Shown here in pieces: positions 11,970 to 22,525 of a stretch of DNA of 64,000 bases (within the stretch, counting starts at the first letter, position 1; every line of letters starts with the position of its first letter). The DNA is from Synechococcus sp. MVIR-18-1. GTDB taxonomy: Bacteria; Cyanobacteriota; Cyanobacteriia; PCC-6307; Cyanobiaceae. The notes below the pieces were generated by a model. It saw only the letters and a list, made by a program, of their open reading frames with translations. It did not search any database and was not told the DNA's origin. A program made the translations under genes and the position numbers. The stretch spans positions 1,054,001 to 1,118,000 of the forward strand of contig NZ_CP047942.1 in the NCBI RefSeq assembly GCF_014279835.1, read 5' to 3'.

Positions 11970-12803
11970 ATGCGTTGGCCAAAGGATTGGGGCACGCGTA
12001 CGGCAGTGATGGGAGTGATCAACCTCACTCCCGATTCCTTTAGCGATGGTGGTCAGTTCAACCAACTCGATCGTGCCTTGGCCGAGGCATCGCGTCAGAT
12101 TGCCTCTGGGGCTGATTGTTTGGATTTGGGAGCCCAAAGCACCAGGCCAAATGCCGTTGAAGTGGGAAAGGATGAGGAGCTTAAGCGCCTTTTGCCAACG
12201 CTCAGAGCCATTCGTGCCGCTCACCCCAAGGTTCTGATCTCAGTTGATACCTTTCTGGCTTCAGTTGCCAACAAGGCTCTTGAGGCTGGTGCTGATTGGA
12301 TTAATGACGTCAGCGGTGGCCGACGGGACTCAGAGATGTTGCCGTTGATCGCACAGGCTGGCTGCCCATTTGTGCTGATGCACAGTCGTGGGACCAGCCG
12401 AACGATGGATCTCTGTACGGATTACGGGGAACAGGGTGTTGTGCAGGGGGTTCTGGAGGAATTACGTGCAGCAACAGATCGAGCTTTAAAAGTCGGCGTG
12501 CATCGTGACCAGTTGCTCTGGGATCCAGGCCTTGGCTTTGCCAAAACAACAGCCCAAAATCTCACCCTTCTGCAGCAGCTCAACACCCTCGTAGATGAAG
12601 GGATTCCTCTGTTGTTGGGACCCTCGCGCAAACGTTTTATTGGTGCTGTTTTGGATGAACCAAGGGCTCGTGCTCGTCTTTGGGGAACGGCAGCGGTATG
12701 CGCTCGGGCCGTTGATGCTGGCGTAGCTGTCTTACGAGTGCACGACGTAGGACCTATTCATCAAGTGGTGACGATGGCCTCAGCTATTGGTTCAAATCGC
12801 TAG
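11970..12803 (+). CDS. folP: Dihydropteroate synthase
   Basis: The 277-residue DHPS condenses p-aminobenzoate with dihydropterin pyrophosphate in folate synthesis. Motifs in order: GVINLTPDSFSDGG near the N-terminus, GADCLDLGAQSTRP, SVDTF, WINDVSGG, and GPSRKRFIG near the C-terminus, all part of the pterin or pABA sites. A TTG three bases upstream is possible, but ATG 11970 is preferred. It begins 6 bases after tpiA and is very likely cotranscribed with it. Confidence 0.95.
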   Translation: MRWPKDWGTRTAVMGVINLTPDSFSDGGQFNQLDRALAEASRQIASGADCLDLGAQSTRPNAVEVGKDEELKRLLPTLRAIRAAHPKVLISVDTFLASVANKALEAGADWINDVSGGRRDSEMLPLIAQAGCPFVLMHSRGTSRTMDLCTDYGEQGVVQGVLEELRAATDRALKVGVHRDQLLWDPGLGFAKTTAQNLTLLQQLNTLVDEGIPLLLGPSRKRFIGAVLDEPRARARLWGTAAVCARAVDAGVAVLRVHDVGPIHQVVTMASAIGSNR

Positions 12804-12828
12804 AACTGATCTCTATTTCTAAGTGTTG

Positions 12829-13245
12829 ATGATGAGTGAAACAAGTCTCACTCTTTTGTATGACGGAGCTTGTCCGCTTTGCCTTCGTGAAGTCAAGTTT
12901 TTGAAACGCCGAGATCTTCATGGAAGGCTTGCTTTTGTCGACATCGATCAGGACACATATGACCCAGCCCAATGGAAGGGAATTGGTTATAGAGAGGCGA
13001 TGGCACGCATTCATGCCATTCGAGCTGACGGAGAGGTTCTCCAAGATGTAGCTGTATTCCGAGAGGCTTATCGCTGCGTTGGCCTTGGTTGGATCTATGC
13101 CCCGACTCAATGGCCTTTGATTGGAACGTTGATCAATCGGATCTATGCACTTTGGGCCTCGCAGCGTCTGCGAATGACTGGACGTGCAAGTCTCAATGAA
13201 CTGTGCAATTGCAAGCAGATTGTATCGGAATCAGAGCGTTATTAG
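12829..13245 (+). CDS. DCC-family thiol-disulfide oxidoreductase-like protein (DUF393)
   Basis: The product of about 138 residues begins LLYDGACPLCLREVKFLKRRD, with the D-G-x-C-P-x-C motif that defines the DCC (DUF393) family. Later segments WKGIGYREAMARIHAI and DVAVFREAYRCVGLGW match the rest of the family. Members resemble thioredoxin-fold redox proteins, but few have a known role. Two adjacent ATG codons (12829, 12832) are possible starts. It follows folP by about 25 bases. Confidence 0.85.
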   Translation: MMSETSLTLLYDGACPLCLREVKFLKRRDLHGRLAFVDIDQDTYDPAQWKGIGYREAMARIHAIRADGEVLQDVAVFREAYRCVGLGWIYAPTQWPLIGTLINRIYALWASQRLRMTGRASLNELCNCKQIVSESERY

Positions 13246-13489
13246 ATGCCACGACAAGGCTTAAAAGTTTTATTATTTGAATATCTATCATCGCTATGTA
13301 GATGTTTTCTAATTGAATGATTGACATTGAAAATTAGTGTTTTGGCAATGCGCTATTGATGATTGCTTTAGACATTGCTTTGATTATTCAAAAAACTATG
13401 CGTGTACTTAGGTAGATTGAGTTAATGATTTAAGGTCTATTCTCCATCTCCAGGGTTCATCGATGATGCGTAATGTGCATTGATTATTC

Positions 13490-16400
13490 TTATGTTGAGA
13501 CCCCTTCAATCCGATCTTCAACCTCTTGATAGAGTTCTTGTAATTGCTGGATATTTTCGTCAGAGGTATCCCAATATCCACGTCCATTGACTTCAAGTAA
13601 GGTGCCAACAATGCGCCTGAAGCTGTGAGGATTTAGCTCTAGTAAGCGTTTGCGCATCTCTGGATCATTGATGAATGTTTCATTGGCTTCTTCGTAAACA
13701 AAGTTGTCGACAGAACCGCTAGTCGCACTCCATCCCAAGGTGAAGTTCAAGCGTTTCGCTACTTCACGCACACCTTCATAACCCGAATCAAGCATGCCCT
13801 CGTACCACTTTGGATTGAGGAGTTTGGTGCGTGAGTCTAGGCGAATCGTTTCACTTAAAGAGCGAACTTGAGCATTCGCCGTTGTCGTGTCTGCGATGTA
13901 GCTCGTTGGAGATTTTCCATCTTCGCGAAGTCCCTGAATCAGCTTGGTGGGGTCGCTGTCGAAATAATGACTAACATCGGTTAGTGAAATTTCAGCGGAG
14001 TCGAGATTTTGGAACGTTACGTCAGCTGTCTTCATGACTGACTCGAAGACGTCACGCTTTTGATCCATTTCACCAGGGTTATCAGCATTAAAGGCAAATG
14101 TTTTACGGGAGAGATACATCTCTTGAAGTTCTCCCTCTTCTTCCCAACTACTGTTTTCAACGGCGAGGTTTACATTAGAGCTGTAGCTACCGCTTGCATT
14201 GGAGAACACTCGACAAGCAGCATCACGAAGACTTGTTCCTTCTTTTTCTGCTTGTTCGAGAGAATGTTTTCGAACAAAGTTCTGTTCAATGGCTTCCTCG
14301 GATTCGGCGGCCATTTTTACACCTTGATCAATCAGGGCCATCTGATTGATAAATAAATCTCGGAACACACCCGAACAATTCACAACAACATCGATTCTTG
14401 GTCTTCCTAATTCTTCAAGCGGAATGAGCTCTAGTTTGTTGACCCTGCCTAAGGAGTCGGGAACGGGGCGAACTCCAATGAACCAAAGGATCTGTGCGAG
14501 TGACTCTCCGTAGGTTTTGATGTTGTCTGTTCCCCAGAGCACGCAAGCAATGGTTTCAGGCCAATCGCCCTGTTCTTCTCTCTGTCGTTCGATCAATTTG
14601 TCGACAACAATTTTTGCTGCAGCCACGGCTGCCCTCGTAGGAATCGCTTGAGGATCAAGGGCATGGATGTTTTTGCCACTCGGCAGTACGCCTGGATTCC
14701 TGATTGGGTCTCCTCCGGGGCCGGGAAGAATGTATTCACCATCCAGAGCCCTTAAGAGGCTCTCCATTTCCATATCTGCGCAGATTTGTTGGAGGCAAAA
14801 ACGCAAATAGGTAAAGAGGGTGTCAAGCGCAGTGCTGTCGACGCTTGTGAAACCACCAGCCGAACAGGCTCGGAACCAAGGCATTGGCAGTTTGAATCCA
14901 AAGCGTGAGATCAGATCCAGGAACCATCCAAAGTTTTCGCGCATATTGACGCGACCATCGCCCCCTGTAAGAGATCGCACCATGGATCCCACAGCCGCCC
15001 GCGAAACTTCCGTGATCGTGCGATTGAGTTCCACATCTTCAAGAACACCATCGTCATTTCCCTTATAGATGTCTTCAATCTTGCGGCCGAGAGATTCAGC
15101 GAGTAGTCCGGGTAACGAACGTAGGCCCTCTTCTTCACGCTCCAAAGCAGCAATACTCACCAGAGTTGCAATGGCTTCTTCTGCTGTGGGCGGCTTGCCA
15201 ATGGTATGAAGGCCGCAAGGAAGAAGTCGACTTTCAATTTCCATCAATTGGCGATAAATAGCCCCAACAACCGCGTCGCGATCTTCGAGGGTTAAATTAG
15301 AGGAATCATCGTCGGGAAGAGTGACGTCTTTATCAAGATTGCACAAACGCGCGGTTTCTACGATTGCATTCACGATTTGAATGCCCCGACCACTTTCTCT
15401 CAGTTGTTGATAGGAACCCACCAACTCACCAAGTTCTTTAAGTCCTTTGTAGAGGCCAGCATTTTCCGCTGGTGGTGTGAGGTAGCTAATCGTGGATGCA
15501 TACCCCCGTCGTTTTGCGATCGTTGCTTCAGATGGATTATTGGCTGCGTAGTAATAGAGGTTTGGCAAGGCTCCGATGAGGGAGTCTGGGTAACATGTTT
15601 CACTCATACCCATTTGCTTGCCGGGCATAAATTCAAGAGAACCATGCGTGCCGAAGTGGAGCACGGCATCTGCTCCCCAAACTTTCTCTACATAGGTGTA
15701 GTAAGCGGCAAACCCATGGTGTGGACTTGCACTGCGTGAGTAGAGAAGGCGCATAGGATCGCCTTCGTAACCAAAGGTTGGTTGAATTCCTACAAAGATA
15801 TTTCCAAAATGACGCCCATAAATCAATAAATTTTGCCCATCACTGTTCAAATTGCCAGGTGGTTTTCCCCAGTTTTCTTCTAAGCGTTCGGAATAGGGTG
15901 TTAGCCGTTCATATTCTTCAATGCTCATTCGATGGGCGATCGAGAGTTCTGGTGATCCTTGAAGGGCTTCGGGATCGTTGATCACTGTTTCCATCAGTGC
16001 CTTGGCATCACGTGGCATGTTCTGCACGTCGTACCCCTTGGCCTTCATCTCTTGAAGCACCCTGTGAATGGAATCGAAAACATTCAGATAGGCCGCTGTT
16101 CCCACGTTGCCCTTGTCTGGGGGAAAGCTGAAAACGGTAATCGCAAGCTTTTTGTCTGCTCGTGGTTTCAGTCGTAATGATGACCAGCGGATTGCTCTCT
16201 CAGCAATTGCGTCGACGCGATCTTGAAGAGTGTGGGCTTTGCCAGTGGCGTCATCACGACCAGACAAAACGATCGGTTCGATTGCGCCGTCTAATTCGGG
16301 AATCGCGATTTGTAGTGCTACTTGCACTGGATGAAGGCCTAAATCACTTTTCTCCCATTCCTGCGTGGTTTGAAAGACCAATGGAAGGGCAACCATGTAA

Positions 16401-17497
16401 GGCCTATTGAGCTTTTTCAGCGATTCAACGGCCTTGGGATGGTCCTGACGCGCTGGACCGCCAACCAAGGCAAAACCGGTAAGAGACACAATGCTGTCCA
16501 CCAGAGGCTGCTCTGAATTGAGCGGGTCGTAGAAAAACGCATTGACTGGTTTTGAGAAATCAAGGCCTCCGCAGAAGATCGGAATAACGCGTGCGCCTCT
16601 GAATTCAAGTTCTTGGATGGTTGCCACGTAATGGGCGTCGTCTCCCGTCACGATGTGGCTGCGCTGAAGGACGAGACCAACCACTGGACCCTTGCGGGCT
16701 TTGTCGTTGAGATCTGGACGACTTGCCGTCCAGTTCAAATATTCCTTTAAATCCTCAAACATTTGAGGTGCTAGTGGATGCCAAATTCCTAAATCAGGAA
16801 AGACTTCTGGATCTGCAACTACAAGATCAGGACGATCATTACCTTCTGATGCGGGAAATACATATTTATCGGCCAGCATCAACAGAAAATTTCGAAGATT
16901 ATCTGGTGTGCCACCCAACCAATATTGAAAACTCAGCATAAAGCTGCGAGCATCTTGAGCTTTCTCGACAGGCAAATACTTGAGCACGGTTGGAAGCGTG
17001 TTCAAGAGTTTGAGCATGGCGTCTTGAAAACCTGCGCCACCTGCTTCTTTTCGCTTTTTCATGAAGCCAGCGATCGCGCTTTTGCTCTGGCCGAGTTGAG
17101 CCATCGAGAAGCTGCCTAACTTATTGAGTCGCATCACCTCTGGCATTGAGGGGAAAACCACTGCGGCCTTCAGGCGATCGCGGTGAGGACTAACTGCATC
17201 AACAACTTTTTGGGCGAGATCTTCAATAAAAATAAGGGACCCAATAAAGACGTCGGTTTCAGCAATGTCTTTTTGAAAATCTGCATAATTATTTTCGTCA
17301 CGAAGTTCCTCAATGAGATAGCCACAGAGTTCGATCCCAATCGGACCATTTTGCGCATTAAGGGTGATCGCTGCCTGGGTTAACGCACTCTGATATTGCG
17401 GTTCAAGAACGACGTAGACGGCCTTCATGACCGATTGATGATTGTTGTTCTCAGCAGGAACAATCCGACGATCAGCGGAACGGACCTGCGTAAACAT
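13490..17497 (-). CDS. chlH: Magnesium chelatase H subunit
   Basis: The 1335-residue ChlH is the porphyrin-binding subunit of Mg-chelatase, which with ChlI and ChlD inserts Mg2+ into protoporphyrin IX, the first committed chlorophyll step. The N-terminus ([14 protein letters not shown], then [14 protein letters not shown]) and the core blocks ([19 protein letters not shown] near residue 620, [17 protein letters not shown] near 950, [14 protein letters not shown] near 1045) are family-typical, as is the length. ATG 17497 is chosen over GTG 17503 because cyanobacterial ChlH proteins begin MFTxV. It is divergent from dapB; a site matching the NtcA consensus lies 18 bases upstream of the start codon. 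Confidence 0.97.
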   Translation of the reverse strand: MFTQVRSADRRIVPAENNNHQSVMKAVYVVLEPQYQSALTQAAITLNAQNGPIGIELCGYLIEELRDENNYADFQKDIAETDVFIGSLIFIEDLAQKVVDAVSPHRDRLKAAVVFPSMPEVMRLNKLGSFSMAQLGQSKSAIAGFMKKRKEAGGAGFQDAMLKLLNTLPTVLKYLPVEKAQDARSFMLSFQYWLGGTPDNLRNFLLMLADKYVFPASEGNDRPDLVVADPEVFPDLGIWHPLAPQMFEDLKEYLNWTASRPDLNDKARKGPVVGLVLQRSHIVTGDDAHYVATIQELEFRGARVIPIFCGGLDFSKPVNAFFYDPLNSEQPLVDSIVSLTGFALVGGPARQDHPKAVESLKKLNRPYMVALPLVFQTTQEWEKSDLGLHPVQVALQIAIPELDGAIEPIVLSGRDDATGKAHTLQDRVDAIAERAIRWSSLRLKPRADKKLAITVFSFPPDKGNVGTAAYLNVFDSIHRVLQEMKAKGYDVQNMPRDAKALMETVINDPEALQGSPELSIAHRMSIEEYERLTPYSERLEENWGKPPGNLNSDGQNLLIYGRHFGNIFVGIQPTFGYEGDPMRLLYSRSASPHHGFAAYYTYVEKVWGADAVLHFGTHGSLEFMPGKQMGMSETCYPDSLIGALPNLYYYAANNPSEATIAKRRGYASTISYLTPPAENAGLYKGLKELGELVGSYQQLRESGRGIQIVNAIVETARLCNLDKDVTLPDDDSSNLTLEDRDAVVGAIYRQLMEIESRLLPCGLHTIGKPPTAEEAIATLVSIAALEREEEGLRSLPGLLAESLGRKIEDIYKGNDDGVLEDVELNRTITEVSRAAVGSMVRSLTGGDGRVNMRENFGWFLDLISRFGFKLPMPWFRACSAGGFTSVDSTALDTLFTYLRFCLQQICADMEMESLLRALDGEYILPGPGGDPIRNPGVLPSGKNIHALDPQAIPTRAAVAAAKIVVDKLIERQREEQGDWPETIACVLWGTDNIKTYGESLAQILWFIGVRPVPDSLGRVNKLELIPLEELGRPRIDVVVNCSGVFRDLFINQMALIDQGVKMAAESEEAIEQNFVRKHSLEQAEKEGTSLRDAACRVFSNASGSYSSNVNLAVENSSWEEEGELQEMYLSRKTFAFNADNPGEMDQKRDVFESVMKTADVTFQNLDSAEISLTDVSHYFDSDPTKLIQGLREDGKSPTSYIADTTTANAQVRSLSETIRLDSRTKLLNPKWYEGMLDSGYEGVREVAKRLNFTLGWSATSGSVDNFVYEEANETFINDPEMRKRLLELNPHSFRRIVGTLLEVNGRGYWDTSDENIQQLQELYQEVEDRIEGVST

Positions 17498-17514
17498 CAG
17501 CACTTATGAGCAAT

Positions 17515-17528
17515 GTAAAGAAGCTTAC
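17515..17528. promoter_or_regulatory. Possible NtcA binding site between chlH and dapB
   Basis: GTAAAGAAGCTTAC fits the NtcA consensus GTA-N8-TAC exactly. It lies in the 118-base divergent spacer between chlH and dapB. No TAN3T -10 element lies at the usual 22-23 base distance on either side, so classical NtcA activation is not supported; repression or chance remain possible. Confidence 0.35.
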
Positions 17529-17615
17529 GGGTGTGAGTGTCGCTCTGCATGAGATCTGCATTTCGTGTTACATCCGCGCCTGGCCCCATAGGCTGAGTCC
17601 ATCTGCAGCACGTTC

Positions 17616-18467
17616 ATGAGCGACATCCAGACCGGCTCGATCCCCGTTGTGGTGACTGGTGCGCTGGGTCGAATGGGTGCAGAAGTGATTCGGGCTGTGC
17701 AAATGGCTCCTGATTGCCATTTGGTGGGTGCAGTGGACAACACGCCTGGCAAAGAAGGCCAAGACGTAGGCGAATTACTTGGGCTTCATGCTCTTGAAGT
17801 GGCTGTGACTGCTGACCTAGAGGGCTGCTTGTGCTCTGCGAGTCAGGCGGTTCGTGATGCAGGGCCTGGGAAAGGAGCCGTCATGGTGGATTTCACCCAT
17901 CCATCTGTGGTGTATGCCAACACCAGAGCTGCGATTGCCTACGGAGTTCATCCCGTGATCGGGACTACGGGGCTATCGCCCGCCCAACTCGATGACCTCC
18001 AATCCTTTTCTGATAAGGCATCTATTGGTGGGGCTGTGATTCCCAATTTTTCAGTGGGGATGGTGTTGCTTCAACAGGCGGCTGCCGCTGCTGCTCGTTT
18101 TTATGACCATGCCGAGCTGACGGAGCTCCATCACAACCGTAAGGCCGATGCTCCAAGTGGAACCTGTATCAAAACTGCCGAACTGATGGAGGAGCTAGGC
18201 AAACAATTCAATGAATCAGAAGTGGATGAGCATGAATCGCTTGCTGGAAGTCGGGGAGGACAGCGGCCAAGTGGCCTGCGCTTGCATTCCTTGAGATTGC
18301 CTGGTCTCGTGGCGCATCAGGAAGTGATGTTTGGCTCCCCTGGAGAGACCTATACCCTGCGCCACGACACGATTGACCGGGCTGCCTATATGCCAGGCGT
18401 TTTGCTCTGCGTCCGTAAGGTCAGACAGTTACCGACGCTCGTGTACGGCCTCGAGCGTCTTCTTTAA
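17616..18467 (+). CDS. dapB: 4-hydroxy-tetrahydrodipicolinate reductase
   Basis: The 283-residue DapB reduces dihydrodipicolinate with NAD(P)H on the way to diaminopimelate and lysine. Seen: the nucleotide-binding [14 protein letters not shown] near residue 15, [15 protein letters not shown], the catalytic-site segment [15 protein letters not shown] near residue 170, and the C-terminal [12 protein letters not shown]. The length is normal. ATG 17616 is the first start of the frame. The next gene begins 12 bases downstream. Confidence 0.97.
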   Translation: MSDIQTGSIPVVVTGALGRMGAEVIRAVQMAPDCHLVGAVDNTPGKEGQDVGELLGLHALEVAVTADLEGCLCSASQAVRDAGPGKGAVMVDFTHPSVVYANTRAAIAYGVHPVIGTTGLSPAQLDDLQSFSDKASIGGAVIPNFSVGMVLLQQAAAAAARFYDHAELTELHHNRKADAPSGTCIKTAELMEELGKQFNESEVDEHESLAGSRGGQRPSGLRLHSLRLPGLVAHQEVMFGSPGETYTLRHDTIDRAAYMPGVLLCVRKVRQLPTLVYGLERLL

Positions 18468-18479
18468 GGGGTTGGCACG

Positions 18480-19154
18480 ATGTTGATTCCGCTTCGACCT
18501 GGAGAATTGCATCGGTTGATTCCCGCTGTGGCAACAGGCCAGCAATTCAGATCGTCCCTTGGTAACCCCCGAAAAATTCTTCAGCGACTCTTGATTGCCA
18601 CGATTGGGGGGGTGATCACTCTCTTAATTAGTCAGAGCCAGTTATCTAGTCGATGGGGTTCGATTTTGTTGATCATTGGCGTCGTTTTTTTTCTCTACAT
18701 CTTGTGGGGGCCGATTGTGGAAGCCGGTCGAAAAAATGCAGTGTTGCGCCGTTACCCCGCGGCGGCTCTTTTTGAAGGGGAGGTTGTTAAGGCTTCTCGG
18801 CAGGAGCGCGTTGAAAATCAACGGGAGCAGGCTGATGCGAGCGGTCGGCTCGAATTGATTGAAAACCGAAGGACGTGGTTAGTGCTTGAGCTGGCTGATG
18901 AAGACGGCTATCTCGGACGGATCTCTTTCCCAATGACCAAGCAGCATGCATCGATACGCTCTGGAGCGTTGATCCGTTGTGTAGTGCTGAGCGACCGCAA
19001 CGATTTTTCGAGATTGGGAGCCCTAACCGATGCTTGGCTTCCAGGTCTTCGGATCTGGATTGGAGAGTACCCATATCTGCTCCGACCTGCCTTCGAAGAC
19101 CTCTGTCGGATGCGTTTGCGCAAAGTTTCTTCACAAATGGGTTACACTTCTTAA
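18480..19154 (+). CDS. Conserved cyanobacterial membrane protein of unknown function
   Basis: The 224-residue protein has two adjacent hydrophobic segments at about residues 36-55 and 62-80, followed by a soluble C-terminal domain of about 140 residues. I recall related sequences only as cyanobacterial hypotheticals. It starts 12 bases after dapB, and the high-light-inducible gene starts 17 bases after it, so the three are probably cotranscribed. The double-span anchor could place the C-terminal domain at the thylakoid or plasma membrane; this is inference. Confidence 0.75.
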   Translation: MLIPLRPGELHRLIPAVATGQQFRSSLGNPRKILQRLLIATIGGVITLLISQSQLSSRWGSILLIIGVVFFLYILWGPIVEAGRKNAVLRRYPAAALFEGEVVKASRQERVENQREQADASGRLELIENRRTWLVLELADEDGYLGRISFPMTKQHASIRSGALIRCVVLSDRNDFSRLGALTDAWLPGLRIWIGEYPYLLRPAFEDLCRMRLRKVSSQMGYTS

Positions 19155-19171
19155 ACACCGGCAGGTTCCCC

Positions 19172-19423
19172 ATGACTCAAGCCTCTACAAACGCAGCAAC
19201 CATCCGCGGCGCAACCGTGACCACGGAAGATGGTGGGCGTCTCAATGCATTCGCAACTGAGCCACGCATGGAAGTTGTAGACGTGGAAAGCGGCTGGGGC
19301 TTTCACGAGCGCGCAGAAAAGTTGAATGGCCGCATGGCCATGCTCGGATTCATTGCCTTACTTGCAACTGAATTGGCCATGGGTGGTGAAGCCTTCACCC
19401 GTGGACTTCTTGGCATCGGCTAA
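19172..19423 (+). CDS. High-light-inducible protein (Hli/SCP)
   Basis: The 83-residue one-helix protein of the chlorophyll a/b-binding superfamily has the motif EKLNGRMAMLGFIALLATELAMG near residues 50-72, including the chlorophyll-ligating E-x-x-N-G-R-x-A-M-x-G-F. The N-terminal 45 residues form a polar stroma-facing tail. Family members bind chlorophyll and carotenoid and protect newly made photosystem II under light stress. ATG 19172 lies 17 bases after the preceding membrane protein gene. Confidence 0.93.
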   Translation: MTQASTNAATIRGATVTTEDGGRLNAFATEPRMEVVDVESGWGFHERAEKLNGRMAMLGFIALLATELAMGGEAFTRGLLGIG

Positions 19424-19431
19424 ACACAGTG

Positions 19432-20601
19432 ATGACCGGCTACCTGGCTCCGATTCGGATCAATGGTGCCGGTCCAACTGGAAGTTTGCTTGCCCTCGGG
19501 CTTGCAAACTTCGGGTATAAGGTTCATCTGTATGACCCTCTGAGTTCCGATCAAATTTGTTCTCGTAGTCGGGCGTACGCGCTAACTCATTCCTCTAGAC
19601 GTCTTTTAACGCGATTAGGACTTTGGGGTGAGTTATCTCCTTTTTTATCACCCTTTAAGACCTTGGGTCTCGAGGATCGTGGTATCAACCAATCGGTGAA
19701 TTTTACTGAGCTAGATCTCAAAAAAGCAAACAGATCATCCCAAGCGGTTGGTTGGATTTTGGATCATTGCTCTTTGATGACGCTCTTAATAAGCCGATTA
19801 GAGAAATCTGGCAATGTCAATCTTTTTTTTGGCGAATCGGCCAACCAATCTCTGCTTCTTAGTCATGATTTTGGTTTGGTGATCGCAGCAGATGGTCCAC
19901 GTTCACCGACCCGCACATATTTCAAATTTCCTTGGTGGACACACTCGTATTCTCAGGGTTGTTTAACAGCGAAAATTCGTTTTCGTAATGTTGATTCAGA
20001 AAAAGCCTTCGAATGTTTCAGGCCAGAAGGTCCTTTAGCCATCCTTCCATTGGGTAAAACTGATTTTCAGGTGGTATGGAGTGCTCCTCTTCATCGATGT
20101 CGTCAGTTAGCTGGTCTTGAAACATCGGCCTTTCTTGACCAGCTTTGCACGATCCTTCCGAACGGTCTCGAACCTGATGCGTTGCTCGATTCACCTGCTG
20201 CTTTCCCCTTAGAGATTAGTTTTGCTCCAAAACTGCATCAACAGAATGTAGTTCTCGTTGGTGAATCTGGTCATCGTTGTCATCCTGTAGGTGGGCAGGG
20301 GCTCAATCTTTGTTGGCGAGATGTTGAAACTCTCCTTCAACTGATGACGTCTGCTTCCTGTGCTCGGCGTGGGCTAAAAGCTGTTCCTGGTCGCTACACC
20401 AGGCTCCGTTTTTTCGATCTCTTAACCGTTGGGCTTGCCACAGATCTTCTTGTTCGTTTGTTCTCCAACCGCCAGTCAGCAGTTCTGTTCGTACGACGTC
20501 TCGGTCTTTTCATGCTCAAGCACTCACCCTTGTTTCGGAGGGTTTCACTTCAGGCGATGTCAGATGGACCAAGCACCCTTCTGCATAACTTGCCAAAGTG
20601 A
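19432..20601 (+). CDS. FAD-dependent monooxygenase, UbiH/Coq6-like
   Basis: The 389-residue flavoprotein has the FAD-binding loop INGAGPTGSLLALGLANFG at its N-terminus and RSRAYALTHSSRRLL in place of the family R-x-x-A-L segment. The second FAD motif is VGESGHRCHPVGGQGLNLC near residue 280. The pattern is that of class A aromatic hydroxylases of the UbiH/VisC/Coq6 branch; in cyanobacteria a quinone or carotenoid substrate is possible but not shown. The usual GDAAH aspartate is replaced (GESGH). ATG 19432 is preferred over GTG 19429. It begins 8 bases after hli. Confidence 0.8.
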   Translation: MTGYLAPIRINGAGPTGSLLALGLANFGYKVHLYDPLSSDQICSRSRAYALTHSSRRLLTRLGLWGELSPFLSPFKTLGLEDRGINQSVNFTELDLKKANRSSQAVGWILDHCSLMTLLISRLEKSGNVNLFFGESANQSLLLSHDFGLVIAADGPRSPTRTYFKFPWWTHSYSQGCLTAKIRFRNVDSEKAFECFRPEGPLAILPLGKTDFQVVWSAPLHRCRQLAGLETSAFLDQLCTILPNGLEPDALLDSPAAFPLEISFAPKLHQQNVVLVGESGHRCHPVGGQGLNLCWRDVETLLQLMTSASCARRGLKAVPGRYTRLRFFDLLTVGLATDLLVRLFSNRQSAVLFVRRLGLFMLKHSPLFRRVSLQAMSDGPSTLLHNLPK

Positions 20602-20620
20602 GTGGAATTGATTGCTTTTA

Positions 20621-20833
20621 ATGGTCATTAGTAGTGACCCGCAACCCAAGCCGTCTGCTGCTTTGCTTGCCTACTTGCAGGGCAAGCTTGGATTGAGTGC
20701 CAGTGCCATCAATCTTGGCCTGCGGCAAGCTGAATTAGAACAGGCTCCCCTGCCAGTGGTGCTCTGGAGTTTTGGACTGCTCAGCTTGCAAGGTTACCAA
20801 GATGTTTTGGACTGGCAGCAAGCTCAGGAGTAG
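20621..20833 (+). CDS. DUF2949 family small protein
   Basis: The 70-residue soluble protein reads [48 protein letters not shown], matching the cyanobacterial DUF2949 family of unknown function. ATG 20621 is preferred over the TTG at 20612. The 3' end overlaps the convergent apt gene by 10 bases. Confidence 0.78.
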   Translation: MVISSDPQPKPSAALLAYLQGKLGLSASAINLGLRQAELEQAPLPVVLWSFGLLSLQGYQDVLDWQQAQE

Positions 20834-21348
20834 TGAATCAGAGATTCAACCTGGATGTCATCGGGAAGACGCCCTCGTCCACCTAAAGCTGTGAGTTCCA
20901 CGATGAAGGCGCAGCCCACCAGTTGACCGCCAGCCTTCTTGACTAAATCGGTTGTGGCCGAGGCAGTCCCGCCTGTTGCTAGCAGGTCATCAACAATCAA
21001 AATTCTTGGTTCGTCTCTCATGGCATCGGCATGAATCTCGAGGCGATCCGTCCCGTATTCCAGGGCGTAATCAATTCCGTAGACCTGCCCGGGGAGTTTT
21101 CCTGGTTTGCGTACTGGAACAAATCCCAGCTTCTTCTGCGTTGCCAAACCCATTCCCACAATGAAACCCCTGGCTTCAATTCCCACAATCAGGTCTGGAT
21201 TCAACGAATCGCATAGCGTTCCAAGACGATCCATGACCTCTGCCCAGCCCACGGGATCACGCAACATCGGGGATATGTCTCGGAAGAGAATTCCTGGTTT
21301 TGGAAAGTCTGGAATATCTTGAATGTAATGACGAAGATCCAAGGACAT
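20824..21348 (-). CDS. apt: Adenine phosphoribosyltransferase
   Basis: The 174-residue Apt salvages adenine to AMP using PRPP. Seen: [20 protein letters not shown] at the N-terminus, [20 protein letters not shown], the acidic [10 protein letters not shown], and the PRPP loop [17 protein letters not shown] near residue 120. The length is typical. The ATG at 21348 is the only early start. It is convergent with the DUF2949 gene. Confidence 0.97.
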   Translation of the reverse strand: MSLDLRHYIQDIPDFPKPGILFRDISPMLRDPVGWAEVMDRLGTLCDSLNPDLIVGIEARGFIVGMGLATQKKLGFVPVRKPGKLPGQVYGIDYALEYGTDRLEIHADAMRDEPRILIVDDLLATGGTASATTDLVKKAGGQLVGCAFIVELTALGGRGRLPDDIQVESLIHYS

Positions 21349-21967
21349 GTTCTAGTGAGACTTACACGCAATTATCGCAGATACGACTGTGGATGAGCTT
21401 GATTACGTGTGTCCTCTAAGCAGCTCGTTCCTGCTGATTCTCTCAGATTGAATTGATCCATGAGAGGAGAAGATCTACCCCATTCCAAAAGTTTATTTTT
21501 TCGCTGGCGCAATAGCGCCTTTAAGCTTCGAAAATTAGTTTCAATCGATAAAGTAATCTTTTGTATCATGCCAGATTAAGTGGTTGTCTTGCTGAGCGGA
21601 GGAGAATTTTCGTTGTCTTCTCAGTGAATTAGAGTTGGTTTGTTGCTACTTTGTGCCCATTTTATAGGTTTATTTGTGCAGCCCGTCTGCGCATCGTAGA
21701 TCCGATTGATGAGTGAGAATCTTATTCTGCTTTGTTCTCTCGTCTCTTGTTTGGCAGGGATCTTGTGTCAATTCCAGCTGTTGCTGCCGTTCCCTTGAAA
21801 GAATTGTTTAAAGCCTTAGGGTTGGATTGTTTTGAATAAGGTCAAACATTTTGGTTGCTGATCAGGAGGCCGTGTCCAGGCTTTTCTGATCGTGTGTTAG
21901 CACTGCATCCAAGCCTGTCTTGATTGAACTCGAAGCTGTATGACTCGAATCGGTACGCCACCCAGCC
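21349..21967. other. Intergenic stretch upstream of apt and DUF3038 gene
   Basis: About 620 AT-rich bases lie between divergent genes. A small hairpin GGCGC-AATA-GCGCC lies at 21506-21519 with T-rich flanks. A 29-codon frame at 21709-21798 encodes a mostly hydrophobic peptide (MSENLILLCSLVSCLAG and on) that could be a tiny membrane protein, but nothing else supports it. Confidence 0.4.
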
Positions 21968-22525
21968 ATGACTGAAGCAACAGTCACTCCTCTTCCAGCA
22001 ACGTCTTTGCCAATAGCTGTGCTTGGTCGTCGTGGGATGGAGCGTCTCGATCTCCTTTTGCTCACAGTGGAGTCCTTGGATTTCAACGGTGGGGAGGCCA
22101 TGCTTTGGGCCACCCAACAACTCGGCTTCGAAAGTCTGTTCCCAAACCGGGTAGAGCTTTGGAAGCGTCGATGCCATAACCCGCTTCGTCGTTCTACGCG
22201 TCGTGGAAGACTTGGTTCGGCTGAAACAGAGGCCCTTATCAGGCTTCTCTGTGCCATGGCTGATCGGCTTTATCCGATGCTTCACCAGCTTCTCTCGAGT
22301 CGTGAACCCGCTGACCTCAGCAAGCAGCGTTGGGCTTTAGTTGACCAACGCTTGAGGGATTTGATCGCTGAGCGCTTCAATCTCCGCCGGGGGGCTGTTC
22401 AACGTTTGCTCAGCACCGATCACTCTTCGTCGATTCAACGACAGCTTGTTTTGATTCTGGCGCTGGCCGCAGGTCCCGGTGGAGTGGATCGCCTTCGGGC
22501 CAGTCTTCTTGACCCAACACCCTGA
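21968..22525 (+). CDS. DUF3038 family protein
   Basis: The 185-residue soluble protein contains ERLDLLLLTVESLDFNGGEAM, RNPLRR-like CHNPLRRSTRRG and RDLIAERFNLRRGAVQRLL, matching DUF3038, a cyanobacterial family of unknown function. The stop overlaps the following DUF4335 start by one base (TGATG), so the two are translationally coupled. The pairing of these two DUFs is common in cyanobacteria and suggests a shared role. Confidence 0.8.
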   Translation: MTEATVTPLPATSLPIAVLGRRGMERLDLLLLTVESLDFNGGEAMLWATQQLGFESLFPNRVELWKRRCHNPLRRSTRRGRLGSAETEALIRLLCAMADRLYPMLHQLLSSREPADLSKQRWALVDQRLRDLIAERFNLRRGAVQRLLSTDHSSSIQRQLVLILALAAGPGGVDRLRASLLDPTP

